Source: Pseudomonas sp. FP2335
GTDB lineage: Bacteria > Pseudomonadota > Gammaproteobacteria > Pseudomonadales > Pseudomonadaceae
Direction: 5' to 3'
Assembly (NCBI RefSeq): GCF_030687535.1
Contig: NZ_CP117437.1
Coordinates: forward strand, 827,501 to 891,500
DNA length: 64,000 nucleotides
The notes beneath the pieces were generated by a model that worked only from the letters and a program-made list of their open reading frames with translations, was not told the DNA's origin and searched no databases. Position numbers and translations under genes: made by a program. The first letter of the stretch is position 1. The number at the start of each line of letters is the position of its first letter. This document shows, one piece after another, positions 19,072 to 28,992 of this stretch.

Positions 19072-20361
19072 ATGACTGCCATCCTTTCCTCCCAGGCGCA
19101 GCGTTTTTCCCGCTCCGACTACAAAACCCTGGGCCTGGCCGCTCTGGGCGGCGCCTTGGAGATCTACGATTTCATCATCTTCGTATTCTTCGCGCTGACC
19201 CTCAGCCAACTGTTTTTCCCGCCAGAAATGCCCGAATGGCTGCGCCTGCTGCAAAGTTTCGGAATTTTCGTCACCGGCTACCTGGCGCGTCCGCTGGGCG
19301 GCATCTTGATGGCACATTTCGCCGACCACCTGGGACGCAAGCGCGTATTCAGCTTGAGCATCCTGATGATGGCGCTGCCGTGCCTGCTGATCGGGATCAT
19401 GCCGACCTACGCGCAAATCGGTTATTTCGCACCGCTGATCCTGCTGTTTCTACGGGTGCTCCAAGGTGCCGCCGTGGGCGGCGAAGTGCCCAGTGCCTGG
19501 ACCTTCGTCGCGGAACACGCGCCGCCCCATCACCGTGGCTACGCGTTGGGCTTTCTGCAAGCCGGGCTGACTTTCGGCTACCTGCTTGGCGCGCTGACCG
19601 CCACACTGCTGGCGCAAATATTCACGTCTGCCGAGATCCTCGACTACGCCTGGCGTTTCCCCTTCCTGCTCGGCGGCGTGTTCGGCGTGATCGGGGTGTG
19701 GCTACGCCGCTGGCTCAGCGAAACCCCGGTGTTCCTCGAAATGCAGGCCCGCCGCCATGCCGCCGCCGAACTGCCGCTGCGTACCGTGCTGCGTGACCAT
19801 CGCGCCGTGCTGCTGCCGGCGATGATCCTCACCTGCGTGCTCACCTCCGCCGTGGTCGTCCTCGTCGTCATCACCCCGACCATGATGCAGAAAACCTTCG
19901 GCATGAGTCCCAGCCATACCTTTGCATTGAGCGCGCTGGGCATCGTCTTCCTCAACATCGGCTGCGTCCTCGCCGGTCTGCTGGTGGACCGCATCGGTGC
20001 CTGGCGCGCAGTGCTGGTCTACAGCCTGCTGCTGCCAGTGGGTATTGCCGTGCTGTATGCCAGCCTGATCAACGGCGGCATCTGGCTCGGCGCGGCGTAC
20101 GCCGTGGCGGGCTTGAGTTGCGGGGTGGTCGGCGCGGTGCCGTCGGTGATGGTCGGCTTGTTTCCGGCTCCGGTGCGGGTCTCGGGGATCTCCTTTACCT
20201 ACAACATTGCCTACGCGCTGTGGGCAAGCACCACGCCGCTGCTGTTGATTGCACTGATGCCGACGAGCCCGTGGATTTGCGTGGGCTATTGCCTGGTGAT
20301 GGGCGCGGTGGGCGTGGGGAGTGTGGCGCTGTTCGGTAAGCGCCACACCTTGGCGAGCTGA
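19072..20361 (+). CDS. MFS transporter, metabolite:H+ symporter type
   Basis: This 429-aa protein has twelve hydrophobic segments and the major-facilitator loop motif ADHLGRKRVF (residues 84-93) between helices 2 and 3. The EIYDF segment in helix 1 and FLRVLQGAAVGGEVPSAWTFVAEH in helices 4-5 mark the metabolite:proton symporter family (ProP, KgtP, ShiA type). These carry organic acids or compatible solutes. The substrate cannot be told, and neighbours give no clue. It converges with the gluconate permease gene 3 bases away. Confidence 0.85.
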   Translation: MTAILSSQAQRFSRSDYKTLGLAALGGALEIYDFIIFVFFALTLSQLFFPPEMPEWLRLLQSFGIFVTGYLARPLGGILMAHFADHLGRKRVFSLSILMMALPCLLIGIMPTYAQIGYFAPLILLFLRVLQGAAVGGEVPSAWTFVAEHAPPHHRGYALGFLQAGLTFGYLLGALTATLLAQIFTSAEILDYAWRFPFLLGGVFGVIGVWLRRWLSETPVFLEMQARRHAAAELPLRTVLRDHRAVLLPAMILTCVLTSAVVVLVVITPTMMQKTFGMSPSHTFALSALGIVFLNIGCVLAGLLVDRIGAWRAVLVYSLLLPVGIAVLYASLINGGIWLGAAYAVAGLSCGVVGAVPSVMVGLFPAPVRVSGISFTYNIAYALWASTTPLLLIALMPTSPWICVGYCLVMGAVGVGSVALFGKRHTLAS

Positions 20362-20364
20362 GGA

Positions 20365-21735
20365 TCAGGTCAGAAAGTGCCAGAGCAGCAGCGTACCGAT
20401 CAAACCGACAACGGACACAATCGTCTGCAACACCGACCACACCCAAATCGTCTGTTTCAACTGCAAGCCGAAATACTCACGCACCATCCAGAACCCGGCG
20501 TCGTTCACATGGCAAAAGAACACCGAGCCCGCGCCAATCGCCAGCGCTACCAGTGAGCTCTGTGTCGCTGCCAACCCCGCCATCATCGGCGCGAGAATGC
20601 CCGCCGTGGTGGTCGTGGCAACCGTCGCCGAGCCGGTGGCCTGACGCAACGCCACGGCGATCAGCCAGGCCAGCAGCAGGTACGGCATGTGCGCACCTTC
20701 GGCGACCTTGCTGATGGTCTGGCTCACGCCCGCATCCAGCAAGGTTTGCTTGAGGCCACCGCCGGCGCCGATGGTCAGTAGCAATACGGCGATGGGCGCG
20801 AGGGCTTTGCGCAGGGTGTTGCCCACTTCCGCACGGGGCATACCGGCGGCCCAGCCCAGGCAGATCACGGCGGCGATCACCGCGAGGCCGAGGGCGATCA
20901 GCGGTTCGCCGAGGAATTTCAGGGCCAGGCCAACGGTACTTTGCGCAGGCAGCGCGACTTTGGCCAAGGTGCTGCCCAGCATCAAAATCACCGGCAACAA
21001 AATGATCAGCAATGACACCGCAAAGCCCGGCTGGCGCGGCGCCTTGGGCGGGGCGCTGAAGAGTGCGCCGATGTCGGCCGGCTCATCCACGTGCAGGCGT
21101 CTGGACAGCCAGTTGCCGTAGATCGGCCCCGCCAGGATCACTGCCGGCACCGCCAGGCAAAAACCCAGCAACATGGTCAGCCCCAGGTCGGCGTGCAGCG
21201 CGCCCACCGCAATCAGCGGCCCTGGATGGGGTGGCATCAGCGCGTGCAGGGTGGTCATGCCCGCCAGTGCCGGGATGGCGATTTTCAGCAGTGGCTGGTT
21301 CGAGCGCTTGGCCATCACAAAAATGATCGGCACCATCATTACCAGGCCTACTTCAAAGAACAGCGGCAAGCCAATCACCATCGCCACCAGCGCCATTACC
21401 CACGGCAATGACTTGCCCTTGCCCAGCCCGAGCAGGGTGGTGGCGATGCGGTCGGCGGCGCCGGACTCGGCCATCAGCGCGCCAAGCATCGAGCCCAGGG
21501 CAATGATGATCCCGGCTTCACCCAGGATCGCCCCCGCGCCTTTGCTGAAGGCCTTGGCGACCTCCTCCGGCGGCAACCCGGCGCCGACCCCGGCAATAAA
21601 GGTGCCGATCAGAATCGCGAGGAACGGCGGCAGTTTGGTCGCGCTGATCAGCACGATGATGCTGGCGATGGCCAGCAAGACGCAGAGCATGAGGCGGGTG
21701 TCATGAACCATCCACGCGGCAGTCGATAACTCCAA
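20365..21735 (-). CDS. GntP-family gluconate permease, TTG start
   Basis: This 456-aa membrane protein belongs to the GntP family of gluconate and related sugar-acid:H+ symporters. The signature GMTTLHALMPPHPGPLIAVG and the repeated hydrophobic segments match. No ATG fits: longer frames reach 21882 but begin in non-membrane, shadow-like sequence, and the ATG at the MVHDT segment lacks a ribosome site. A TTG at 21735 is preceded by AAGGAG with 7-base spacing and gives MELSTAAWMVHD, the right length for the family. Gluconate, or another sugar acid such as glycerate, is the likely substrate; kinase and dehydratase genes are not nearby. Confidence 0.82.
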   Translation of the reverse strand: MELSTAAWMVHDTRLMLCVLLAIASIIVLISATKLPPFLAILIGTFIAGVGAGLPPEEVAKAFSKGAGAILGEAGIIIALGSMLGALMAESGAADRIATTLLGLGKGKSLPWVMALVAMVIGLPLFFEVGLVMMVPIIFVMAKRSNQPLLKIAIPALAGMTTLHALMPPHPGPLIAVGALHADLGLTMLLGFCLAVPAVILAGPIYGNWLSRRLHVDEPADIGALFSAPPKAPRQPGFAVSLLIILLPVILMLGSTLAKVALPAQSTVGLALKFLGEPLIALGLAVIAAVICLGWAAGMPRAEVGNTLRKALAPIAVLLLTIGAGGGLKQTLLDAGVSQTISKVAEGAHMPYLLLAWLIAVALRQATGSATVATTTTAGILAPMMAGLAATQSSLVALAIGAGSVFFCHVNDAGFWMVREYFGLQLKQTIWVWSVLQTIVSVVGLIGTLLLWHFLT

Positions 21736-21976
21736 GACGGGACTCCTTATCGAACAGGTTGGGAAAATTGTTTCTTTTTGTTTCATGCTCAAAAAGCATA
21801 CCTGATCCCGCGCTGATCCAGTGCCCATGTGCCGTTTTGGTGCGACCTGCGGCCCCCGCCCAAAGTGCCAGCCCAGAGCCATTGCTGTCGGATTTGTAAT
21901 CTTGTCTCCACCGCTCTGATAAGTCGCGAGCGCTACATTCCAGCCGCTTGTACTTCATGGGCGTGGAACTCTCGTT

Positions 21977-23188
21977 ATGCCAATTTCCGTTAAACATCTG
22001 CTGGGGGCGACGTTGTTGTGGGTGGCTGCCAATACGGCCCAAGCGCAAACCCTCACCCTCGATTCCGCCTTGCAGAATGCCTTCGCCAACCACCCTGACC
22101 TCGCCGCTGCGCAGTGGGACATCGACATCGCCGAGGGCGGCCGCCAGCAGGCCGCGCTGATACCCAACCCCGTGCTTTCCGTGGATGCCGAAGACACCCG
22201 CCGTGACACGCGCACCACCAGCGTCAAACTCAGCCAGACCCTGGAGTTGGGCGGCAAGCGCGGCGCGCGTATCGATGTGGCTACTCGTGCTCAGAACGCC
22301 GCCGCACTGACTCTGGAACAGCGCCGCAACACCCTGCGCGCCGACGTGATCGACAGTTACTACGGCGCCCTGCGCGCCCAGGAGCGCCTTGACCTCGCGC
22401 AGCGCTCCCTGAAGCTGGCCGAACGTGGCCTGGTGGTCGCCAACGGTCGCGTGACGGCGGGCAAAACCTCGCCGGTGGAAGCCACCCGCGCCCAGGTGCA
22501 AGTGTCGCAAATCCGCCTCGAATTCAACCGTGCACAGATGGGCCTCAACGATGCCTATCGCCGCCTGGCCGCCAGCACCGGCAGCGCCGTCGTCGATTTC
22601 CAGGGTGTCGCCACGCAAAACCTGCCATTGCCTCCCGCCGCCCAGTTGCTGGCGCGCCTTGAACAGACGGCCGAACTGCGCCTGGCCGAATTGCAGATCC
22701 TGCACAGCGAAGCCAGCGTCGGCCTGGAAAAAGCCCAGCGCATCCCCGACCTCGACGTGTCGATCGGCAGCCAATACGACGCTGGCGCGCGTGAGCGGGT
22801 CAACCTGGTCGGCCTGTCGATGCCGCTCCCGCTGTTCAACCGCAACCAGGGCAACGTGCTCGCTGCCAGTCGTCGCGCCGACCAGGCCCGCGACCTGCGC
22901 AACGCCACCGAACTGCGCCTGCGCACCGAAACCCGCCAGGCCCTGGACCTGTGGCAAACCGCCGATAGCGAAGTGCGCACGTTCAACCAGCAGATCCTGC
23001 CCGCCGCCCAAAGCGCGGTGGACAGCGCCACCCGTGGTTTCGAGATGGGCAAGTTCAACTTCCTCGATGTCCTCGACGCCCAGCGCACGCTGATTGCCGC
23101 TCGCACCCAATACCTCGCCGCCACGGCCCAGGCCACGGAGGCCTGGGTGCGCATCGAACGGATCTACGGCGACCTCACCCGTCTTTGA
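21977..23188 (+). CDS. czcC: CzcC-type outer-membrane efflux channel
   Basis: This 403-aa TolC-superfamily protein has a signal peptide ending near residue 23 (NTAQAQ) and two repeats of long alpha-helices typical of OEP channels. It is the outer-membrane exit duct of the tripartite metal pump encoded with the next two genes; spacing to czcB is 18 bases. The region upstream (21736-21976), divergent from the permease gene, must hold the promoter, but I cannot identify a CzcR site with confidence. Confidence 0.9.
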   Translation: MPISVKHLLGATLLWVAANTAQAQTLTLDSALQNAFANHPDLAAAQWDIDIAEGGRQQAALIPNPVLSVDAEDTRRDTRTTSVKLSQTLELGGKRGARIDVATRAQNAAALTLEQRRNTLRADVIDSYYGALRAQERLDLAQRSLKLAERGLVVANGRVTAGKTSPVEATRAQVQVSQIRLEFNRAQMGLNDAYRRLAASTGSAVVDFQGVATQNLPLPPAAQLLARLEQTAELRLAELQILHSEASVGLEKAQRIPDLDVSIGSQYDAGARERVNLVGLSMPLPLFNRNQGNVLAASRRADQARDLRNATELRLRTETRQALDLWQTADSEVRTFNQQILPAAQSAVDSATRGFEMGKFNFLDVLDAQRTLIAARTQYLAATAQATEAWVRIERIYGDLTRL

Positions 23189-23206
23189 TTTTTCCTGGAG
23201 CTTTCT

Positions 23207-24313
23207 ATGAACCACAAACATGGCGTAGCGCTCGCCGTCGCCTTGAGCCTGCTGCTGTGCAGTGTTGCCAAGGCCGCTGAAGAAGAAGGCGAACTTGAAC
23301 TCACCGAGCAGCAGATCCAGGCCGCCGGCATTCAACTGGCCCAGGCCCAACCGCGCTCGCTCAGCACGCTGCTGACCGTGCCGGCAGAGGTGCGTTTCGA
23401 CGAGGACCGCACCTCGCACATCGTCCCGCGTACCGCGGGCGTGGTGGAGTCGGTGCAGGTCAACCTCGGCCAGTCGGTAAAAAAGGGTGAGCTGTTGGCC
23501 GTGATCGCCAGCCAGCAGATTTCCGACCTGCGCAGTGAACTGGCCGCCAGCCAACGCCGGGTCGAACTGGCCCGCACCACCTTCCAGCGTGAGCGTCAGT
23601 TGTGGCAGGACAAAATCTCTGCCGAACAGGACTACCTGCTGGCACGCCAAACCCTACAGGAAGCCGAAATCGCCCTGAACAACGCCCGTCAGAAGATGAG
23701 CGCCCTGAGTGGCAGCGCCGTACTCGTCGGAGGAAATCGCTACGAATTGCGCGCGCCATTTGCCGGTGTGGTGGTGGAAAAACACCTCGGCGTCGGTGAG
23801 GTGGTCAGCGAAACCAGCAACGCCTTCACCCTGTCGGACCTGTCCCAGGTGTGGGTCACCTTTGGTGTGTTTCCCAAAGACCTGAACAAGGTCCGCGTCG
23901 GCAAACCCGTCAAGGTCAGCTCCAGCGAAATGGGCACCGAAGTCCGTGGCACCGTGGCCTACGTCGGTAATCTGCTCGGCGAACAGACGCGCACCGCCAC
24001 CGTTCGCGTCAGCGTGCCGAACCCCGAAGATGCCTGGCGCCCCGGCTTGTTTGTCAGCGTGCAACTGGCCACCGAGAGCTTCCAGGCGCCGGTCAGCGTG
24101 CCCGAGGCGGCGATCCAGACCGTCGAGGACAAACCCTCGGTGTTCGAGCGCACCGAACACGGGTTTGTCACCCGCCATCTTGAACTCGGTGTCAGCGAAA
24201 ACGGCTACGTCGAAGTGCGAAAAGGCCTGGAAGCCGGTGCGCAAGTGGCGACGGTTGGCAGCTTCATCCTCAAGTCCGAACTGGGCAAGGGCTCCGCCGA
24301 GCACGCCCATTGA
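23207..24313 (+). CDS. czcB: CzcB-type periplasmic adaptor
   Basis: This 368-aa membrane-fusion protein has a signal sequence (to about residue 22), a coiled-coil hairpin (about 110-165) flanked by lipoyl halves (RTAGVVESVQVNLGQ and RAPFAGVVVEKHLGVGE) and a beta-barrel domain. It links the CzcA pump to CzcC. It lacks the His-rich N-terminal metal-binding segment seen in some CzcB proteins; instead the mature N-terminus is acidic (AEEEGELELTEQQ). GGAGC lies before the ATG. Confidence 0.9.
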   Translation: MNHKHGVALAVALSLLLCSVAKAAEEEGELELTEQQIQAAGIQLAQAQPRSLSTLLTVPAEVRFDEDRTSHIVPRTAGVVESVQVNLGQSVKKGELLAVIASQQISDLRSELAASQRRVELARTTFQRERQLWQDKISAEQDYLLARQTLQEAEIALNNARQKMSALSGSAVLVGGNRYELRAPFAGVVVEKHLGVGEVVSETSNAFTLSDLSQVWVTFGVFPKDLNKVRVGKPVKVSSSEMGTEVRGTVAYVGNLLGEQTRTATVRVSVPNPEDAWRPGLFVSVQLATESFQAPVSVPEAAIQTVEDKPSVFERTEHGFVTRHLELGVSENGYVEVRKGLEAGAQVATVGSFILKSELGKGSAEHAH

Positions 24314-24331
24314 TCCTGCGAGTGATTCCCC

Positions 24332-27300
24332 ATGTTTGAGCGCCTTATCCAATTCGCCATCGAGCAGCGCATCATCGTGCTGTTGGCGGTGCTGTTGATG
24401 GCCGGTGTCGGTATCGCCAGCTATCAGAAGCTACCCATCGACGCAGTGCCTGACATCACCAACGTGCAGGTGCAGATCAATTCGGCGGCGGCGGGTTTCT
24501 CGCCGCTGGAGACCGAACAGCGCGTCACCTTTCCCATCGAAACCGCCATGGCCGGCCTGCCGGGGTTGCAGCAGACCCGTTCACTGTCGCGCTCCGGGTT
24601 GTCCCAGGTAACGGTGATTTTCAAGGACGGCACCGACTTGTTCTTCGCCCGCCAACTGGTCAACGAGCGCCTGCAAGTCGCCCGAGAACAATTGCCGGTT
24701 GGCATCGAGACTGCAATGGGGCCGATTTCCACAGGCCTTGGGGAAATTTTCCTATGGACCGTGGAGGCCAAGGACGGCGCACTCAAGGACGACGGCACGC
24801 CCTACACGCCAACCGACTTGCGCGTGATCCAGGACTGGATCATCAAGCCACAACTGCGCAACGTGCCGGGCGTGGCCGAGATCAACACCATCGGCGGCTT
24901 TGCCAAGGAATACCAGATCGCCCCCGACCCCAAGCGCCTGGCCGCCTACAGCTTGACCTTGAACGACCTGGTCACCGCGCTTGAGCGCAACAACGCCAAC
25001 GTCGGCGCCGGTTACATCGAGCGCAGCGGCGAGCAACTGCTTATCCGCGCACCGGGGCAGGTGGCGTCGATCGACGACATTGCCAACATTGTCATCACCA
25101 CGTCGGACGGTACGCCGATTCGTGTGCGAAACGTCGCTGAGGTCGACATCGGCCGTGAGATGCGTACCGGCGCCGCCACCGAAAATGGCCGTGAAGTGGT
25201 GTTGGGCACGGTGTTCATGTTGATTGGCGAAAACAGCCGCAGCGTGTCCCAGGCCGTGGCGGAAAAACTCGCACAGATCAACCGATCACTGCCCGAAGGC
25301 GTGGTGGCGGTCACGGTGTATGACCGCACCAACCTGGTCGAAAAAGCCATTGCCACTGTCAAGAAAAACCTCTTCGAAGGCGCGCTGCTGGTGGTCGCGG
25401 TGCTGTTCCTGTTTCTCGGCAATATCCGTGCGGCGCTGATCACCGCGATGGTGATCCCGCTGGCGATGCTGTTCACCTTTACCGGCATGTTCACCAACAA
25501 AGTCAGTGCCAACCTGATGAGCCTCGGTGCGCTGGACTTCGGCATCATCGTCGACGGCGCGGTGGTGATCGTCGAGAACGCGATCCGTCGCCTGGCCCAT
25601 GCGCAGCAGCGTCACGGCCGCTTGTTGACCCGCAGCGAGCGCCTGCACGAAGTGTTCGCCGCCGCCAAGGAAGCACGGCGGGCGCTGATTTTCGGGCAAC
25701 TGATTATCATGGTGGTGTACCTGCCGATCTTCGCCCTCACCGGCGTGGCCGGGAAAATGTTCCATCCCATGGCCTTCACCGTGGTGATCGCCTTGCTCGG
25801 CGCGATGATCCTGTCGGTGACGTTCGTGCCGGCTGCCATTGCGCTGTTTGTCACCGGCAAGGTCAAGGAAGAAGAAAACCTGGTGATGCGCACTGCACGT
25901 CGGGCCTATGCGCCGGTATTGGAGGGGGTGATGGCGCGGCGGCCGCTGGTATTCGGCCTGGCGCTGCTGAGCATCCTCGGCTCCGGGGTGCTGGCCAGCC
26001 GCATGGGCAGCGAATTTATCCCCAGCCTCAGCGAAGGTGATTTTGCCCAGCAGGCCCTGCGCGTGCCCGGCACCAGCCTGACGCAATCGGTGCACATGCA
26101 GCAGCAACTGGAAACCACCTTGATGGCCCAGGTGCCGGAAATCGAGCGGGTGTTTGCCCGCACCGGCACCGCGGAAATTGCTTCCGACCCGATGCCGCCG
26201 AATATTTCCGACAGTTACGTGATGCTCAAGCCGAAGGACCAATGGCCAGACCCGAGCAAATCCCGTGAAACCCTGATTGCCGACATCCAGCGCGCCAGTG
26301 CAATTGTGCCGGGCAGCGCGTATGAACTTTCGCAACCGATCCAGCTGCGCTTCAACGAGCTGATTTCCGGAGTGCGCAGTGATGTGGCAGTGAAGGTGTT
26401 TGGGGATGACATGGCGGTGCTCAACCAGACCGCCGACGCCATCGCCGATACGCTCAAGGGCCTCGATGGCGCTTCGGAAGTGAAGGTGGAACAGACCTCT
26501 GGCCTGCCGGTGCTGACCATTAATATCGACCGCGACAAGGCCGCACGTTTTGGCCTGAATGTCGGTGATGTCCAGGACACCATCGCCGTGGCCGTCGGAG
26601 GACGCCAGGCCGGAACCTTGTACGAAGGCGACCGGCGTTTTGCCATGGTCGTACGTTTGTCCGACGCGCTGCGCACCGATATTGACGGCTTGTCGCGACT
26701 GTTGATCCCGGTGCCCGCAAACGCATCCGGCCAGTTGGGCTTTATCGCCTTGTCCCAAGTGGCCAGCCTGGACCTGGTGCTCGGCCCCAACCAGATCAGT
26801 CGCGAAAACGGCAAGCGCCTGGTGATCGTCAGCGCCAACGTACGCGGGCGTGACATTGGCTCGTTTGTGGCCGCGGCCGAAGCGGCAATCAATGCCAAGG
26901 TCAAGGTGCCGGCGGGTTACTGGACCACCTGGGGCGGCCAGTTCGAGCAGTTGAAGGAAGCCTCCGAACGCTTGCGTATCGTGGTGCCGGTGGCGCTGCT
27001 GTTGGTGTTCGGGCTGTTGTTCATGATGTTCAACAACCTCAAGGACGGGCTGCTGGTGTTTACCGGGATTCCGTTCGCGCTGACGGGTGGGATCATGGCG
27101 CTATGGCTGCGGGATATTCCGCTGTCGATCTCGGCGGGGGTGGGCTTTATCGCGTTGTCCGGGGTGGCGGTGCTCAACGGGCTGGTGATGATTGCGTTCA
27201 TCCGCAACCTGCGCGAGGAAGGGCGCTCGCTGTCGGTGGCGATCAACGAAGGTGCGTTGACCCGTTTGCGCCCGGTGTTGATGACGGCGCTGGTGGCGTC

Positions 27301-27460
27301 CCTCGGGTTTATCCCCATGGCGCTTGCCACTGGCACCGGCGCCGAAGTGCAACGGCCGCTGGCGACCGTGGTGATCGGCGGGATTATTTCCTCGACGTTG
27401 CTGACCTTGCTGGTGCTGCCGGCGTTGTACCAATGGGCACACCACAAAGAACAAGACTGA
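24332..27460 (+). CDS. czcA: CzcA-type heavy-metal RND efflux pump
   Basis: This 1042-aa inner-membrane pump has twelve transmembrane helices and two large periplasmic loops. The helix-4 motif DFGIIVDGAVVIVEN places acidic residues at D402, D408 and E415, the same numbers as in Cupriavidus CzcA, and marks the Co/Zn/Cd class (HME1) rather than the Cu/Ag class. It exports divalent metals with protons as driving force. The operon order C-B-A and the adjacent convergent two-component genes support zinc/cadmium/cobalt resistance. Confidence 0.93.
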   Translation: MFERLIQFAIEQRIIVLLAVLLMAGVGIASYQKLPIDAVPDITNVQVQINSAAAGFSPLETEQRVTFPIETAMAGLPGLQQTRSLSRSGLSQVTVIFKDGTDLFFARQLVNERLQVAREQLPVGIETAMGPISTGLGEIFLWTVEAKDGALKDDGTPYTPTDLRVIQDWIIKPQLRNVPGVAEINTIGGFAKEYQIAPDPKRLAAYSLTLNDLVTALERNNANVGAGYIERSGEQLLIRAPGQVASIDDIANIVITTSDGTPIRVRNVAEVDIGREMRTGAATENGREVVLGTVFMLIGENSRSVSQAVAEKLAQINRSLPEGVVAVTVYDRTNLVEKAIATVKKNLFEGALLVVAVLFLFLGNIRAALITAMVIPLAMLFTFTGMFTNKVSANLMSLGALDFGIIVDGAVVIVENAIRRLAHAQQRHGRLLTRSERLHEVFAAAKEARRALIFGQLIIMVVYLPIFALTGVAGKMFHPMAFTVVIALLGAMILSVTFVPAAIALFVTGKVKEEENLVMRTARRAYAPVLEGVMARRPLVFGLALLSILGSGVLASRMGSEFIPSLSEGDFAQQALRVPGTSLTQSVHMQQQLETTLMAQVPEIERVFARTGTAEIASDPMPPNISDSYVMLKPKDQWPDPSKSRETLIADIQRASAIVPGSAYELSQPIQLRFNELISGVRSDVAVKVFGDDMAVLNQTADAIADTLKGLDGASEVKVEQTSGLPVLTINIDRDKAARFGLNVGDVQDTIAVAVGGRQAGTLYEGDRRFAMVVRLSDALRTDIDGLSRLLIPVPANASGQLGFIALSQVASLDLVLGPNQISRENGKRLVIVSANVRGRDIGSFVAAAEAAINAKVKVPAGYWTTWGGQFEQLKEASERLRIVVPVALLLVFGLLFMMFNNLKDGLLVFTGIPFALTGGIMALWLRDIPLSISAGVGFIALSGVAVLNGLVMIAFIRNLREEGRSLSVAINEGALTRLRPVLMTALVASLGFIPMALATGTGAEVQRPLATVVIGGIISSTLLTLLVLPALYQWAHHKEQD

Positions 27461-27463
27461 CGT

Positions 27464-27595
27464 GTAGTGAGCGGGCTTGCCCCGCGCCGGGCGGCGAGGC
27501 CGCCCCAAATCCAGGCACCTCGGTCTCCCTGAAACATCGCGGCGGTCTTATTGGGGCGGCTTCGCCGCCCAGCGTGGGGCAAGCCCGCTCACTAC
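27464..27595. repeat. Long REP-type nested inverted repeat
   Basis: Outer arms GTAGTGAGCGGGCTTGCCCC / GGGGCAAGCCCGCTCACTAC and inner arms around GGGCGGC-GAGGCCGCCCC / GGGGCGGCTTCGCCGCCC form a nested cruciform between the converging czcA and czcS genes. The right end overlaps the czcS stop. It is a different variant from the pairs at 7285 and 13643. Confidence 0.85.
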
Positions 27596-28992
27596 TTAGG
27601 CTGGTCGCAGGGGAGGGGGAATATCAGGCGGAACGAGGTGATGCCACCCGGTGGGCTGCGTACCTCGGCTTGGCCCTGGTGCAGGGTCATGATCGAGCGC
27701 ACGATGGCCAACCCCAGGCCGGTGCCGCCTTCGGTGCGGGCGCGGCTGTTGTCGGCGCGGTAGAAACGCTCGAACAGGTGCGGCAAATGCCGGGCGTCAA
27801 TGCCCGCGCCGGGGTTGCTGACGGACACGGACACCTGTTGCGCATACGTTTCCACCAGCAGGGCAATGTGCCCACCGCGCGGGCTGTGGCGGATCGCGTT
27901 GGACAGCAGGTTGGATAGGGCGCGCTGGATCATCAGGCGATCACCCTGTACCTGGGCATCGCCGCTGAGGGTCAGGTTGAGCTGTTTGTCTTCGGCGCTC
28001 AGGGCAAACAATTCCATGACCCGACGGGCTTCATCGGTCAACGACACCGGCACAAACGAGGCACGCGCCGCCGGGTGGCTGACCTGGGCCAGGAACAGCA
28101 TGTCGGACACGATGCGTGACAAACGCTCCAGCTCCTCGGTGCCGGATTCCAGCGCGGCCTTGTATTCCTCCGACGGCCGTTGGCGTGACAGTGTGACCTG
28201 GGCTTTGCCCATCAGGTTGGTCAGGGGCGCGCGCAGTTCGTGGGCCAGGTCGTCGGAGAATTGCGACAGTTGCTGCACGCCCGCGTCCAGGCGGTTGAGC
28301 ATCACGTTGAAGCCCTGGGCCAGCTCGCGCAGTTCCTGGGGCAGGTTGTCCAGGGCCAGGCGATGGGTCAGGTCCTGGGTGGTGACTTGGGCGGCGACGT
28401 GGCTGAACTGCTTCAACGGTGCCAACCCGCGCTGCACCAGCCACCAGGCGCCCATGCCGATCAATAGCAACAACAAGGGCAATGCCACCACCGTGGCGCG
28501 CAGGTAGGCGCTGAGCAGGGCCTGGTCGTCCATGCGGTCCAGGGACAGCAGCACGCGCACGCGTTCGCCACTGGCCAGGCGCATCAGGCTGGACGCGCTG
28601 AGCACCTGGTTGCCGTCGCTGTCTTCCCAGTTGAGGTAGCCGAGGGTTTCCCGGTGCGGGTAGTCGGTGAGCAGCGGCACCTGGGGCTTGGCACCGACGC
28701 TGAGCAGCACACGCTCGTCGGGCGCGGTGCCGACGATGCTCAGGTAGAAGTTATCGTGGCCGACGACCAGGTCCAACAGCGAGTGCGGGCGCGCGCGGAT
28801 GTCGCGAGCGTCCAGGCCCTGGGCGAGGCTGTGCTGGATCTGTTCCATCTTGCTTTCCAGACCCTTGCGCGCAAGTTTTTCCAGCTCATGGGTCAGGGCC
28901 AGGTAAGCCAGGCTGGCCAGCAGCAGCACCAGGCCGGCACCCATCAGGCTGACCGTCAGGCCGAGGCGCATCGACAGGCTGCCGGTCTTCAT
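27592..28992 (-). CDS. czcS: CzcS-type heavy-metal sensor histidine kinase
   Basis: This 466-aa kinase has a membrane segment at about 11-33, a periplasmic sensor region (34-165), a second membrane segment (166-188), a HAMP domain, the phospho-acceptor box with H251 (DDLAHELRAPLTNL), and an ATPase domain with the N box NLLSNAIRH and glycine box GGTGLGLAIV. Such kinases of the CusS/CopS/CzcS group sense periplasmic metal. Its ATG overlaps the czcR stop by 4 bases. Assignment to Czc rather than Cop rests on the czcCBA neighbour. Confidence 0.87.
   Translation of the reverse strand: MKTGSLSMRLGLTVSLMGAGLVLLLASLAYLALTHELEKLARKGLESKMEQIQHSLAQGLDARDIRARPHSLLDLVVGHDNFYLSIVGTAPDERVLLSVGAKPQVPLLTDYPHRETLGYLNWEDSDGNQVLSASSLMRLASGERVRVLLSLDRMDDQALLSAYLRATVVALPLLLLLIGMGAWWLVQRGLAPLKQFSHVAAQVTTQDLTHRLALDNLPQELRELAQGFNVMLNRLDAGVQQLSQFSDDLAHELRAPLTNLMGKAQVTLSRQRPSEEYKAALESGTEELERLSRIVSDMLFLAQVSHPAARASFVPVSLTDEARRVMELFALSAEDKQLNLTLSGDAQVQGDRLMIQRALSNLLSNAIRHSPRGGHIALLVETYAQQVSVSVSNPGAGIDARHLPHLFERFYRADNSRARTEGGTGLGLAIVRSIMTLHQGQAEVRSPPGGITSFRLIFPLPCDQPK

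Noticed and set aside
21701..23650. A 649-codon open frame on the minus strand
   Set aside because: It runs antisense through czcC, czcB and their promoter region and has no recognisable domain.
25286..26758. A 490-codon open frame on the minus strand
   Set aside because: It is antisense to czcA, whose reading frame has conserved pump motifs.
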